From Trebonia sp030042015 (GTDB lineage: Bacteria > Actinomycetota > Actinomycetes > Streptosporangiales > Streptosporangiaceae): DNA of 14,845 nt. A program made the position numbers and the translations under genes. Location of the stretch: NCBI RefSeq assembly GCF_030042015.1, contig NZ_JASIAL010000314.1:1-14845 (forward strand), given 5' to 3'. This document shows, one piece after another, positions 14,412-14,845 of this stretch (positions within the stretch are counted from its first letter, which is position 1; every line of letters starts with the position of its first letter). The notes beneath the pieces are model-generated. The model did no database searches. It was not told where the DNA came from and saw only the letters and a program-made list of their open reading frames with translations.

Positions 14412-14845
14412 GTGGGCGGGGCGCTGGCACTCGACGCACTCTGGCTGTTCGCCGTCTTCCTCGTGCTCATCCTGCTCGCGGCCAGCGCCCTGGCGGTCCG
14501 GCGGTACCTGCTCGAGCGGGGCGGCGGGACCGTCGAGTGCGGCCTGCGCCACCCGGCGGGGCGGGGCGCCTGGCGCCTCGGTGTCGCGTCCTACCAGGGC
14601 GACGAACTGTGCTGGTATGGCGCCCTCGGCGTGCTGCTCCGCCCCGAGCGGGTCTTTCACCGCCGCCAGCTCACGGTGCTCTCCCGCCGTCCGTCGCTGG
14701 CGTCCGAGGCGACCGTGCTCGGCCCGGAGCACACCGTCGTCGAGGTCTGCACCCGGCCGCCCGGCGACTACGCCGACCGGCGCGCCCGCCGGAAGGAAAC
14801 GCCCGGCGACCACGTGGAGCTCGCGATGACCGAGCAGGCGCTGAC
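14412..14845 (+). CDS. DUF2550 family membrane protein (3' end missing)
   Basis: The frame from GTG 14412 stays open to the end of the window, giving 144 residues. It begins with one hydrophobic segment (about 8-28, DALWLFAVFLVLILLAASAL) followed by RRYLLERGGGTVECGLRHP. The rest is soluble, with GAWRLGVASYQGDELCWYG and LRPERVFHRRQLTVLSRR. This one-helix anchor, the Arg/Trp-rich pattern and the place directly after atpC match the DUF2550 proteins of actinobacteria (Rv1312-like, from memory). Function unknown. GGAG (14403-14406) lies five bases before the GTG, and the gap to atpC is 12 bases, so it is probably cotranscribed with the atp genes. Confidence 0.88.
   Translation, partial: MGGALALDALWLFAVFLVLILLAASALAVRRYLLERGGGTVECGLRHPAGRGAWRLGVASYQGDELCWYGALGVLLRPERVFHRRQLTVLSRRPSLASEATVLGPEHTVVEVCTRPPGDYADRRARRKETPGDHVELAMTEQAL

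Overview
The window is a high-GC, forward-strand block of housekeeping genes from an actinomycete (phylum Actinomycetota). The evidence is strong G/C bias at third codon positions, several GTG starts, tight gene overlaps, and the gene order rho - rpmE - prfA - prmC - sua5 - rfe(wecA) - atpI - atpZ-like - atpB-E-F-H-A-G-D-C - DUF2550. As far as I recall this is the conserved order in mycobacteria and, with small insertions, in streptomycetes. Separate atpF and atpH genes (no b-delta fusion) argue against Mycobacterium itself. A non-mycobacterial lineage such as Streptosporangiales is possible, but the genus cannot be fixed from this sequence.

Region 1 (1-1931): the 3' part of rho, an intergenic leader with small hairpins, rpmE (zinc-type L31), a strong hairpin terminator, then a striking array of G-run/C-run hairpins directly before prfA. 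Region 2 (1932-6042): prfA, prmC, sua5 and rfe, packed with overlaps or short gaps. They link translation termination (RF1 and the enzyme that methylates its GGQ glutamine), tRNA t6A synthesis, and the first lipid-linked step of cell-wall linker or polysaccharide synthesis. Region 3 (6043-6544): the only long stretch without a gene. It holds a hairpin terminator for the preceding genes, a pair of direct repeats, a perfect CRP-type palindrome (TGTGA-N6-TCACA), a weak promoter candidate and two leader hairpins. It should be the control region of the atp operon.

Region 4 (6545-14399): the complete F1Fo ATP synthase operon, with two small membrane accessory proteins (AtpI and an AtpZ-like protein) followed by a, c, b, delta, alpha, gamma, beta and epsilon. 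Catalytic and proton-path residues are intact. Region 5 (14412-14845): the start of a DUF2550 membrane protein that runs off the window.

No mobile element, CRISPR array, tRNA, rRNA or defence gene was seen. The protein-coding content is ordinary core genome. The points most worth a second look are in non-coding DNA: the G-run hairpin array before prfA, the CRP-type operator and structured leader before atpI, and a possible mini-ORF joining the AtpZ-like gene to atpB.
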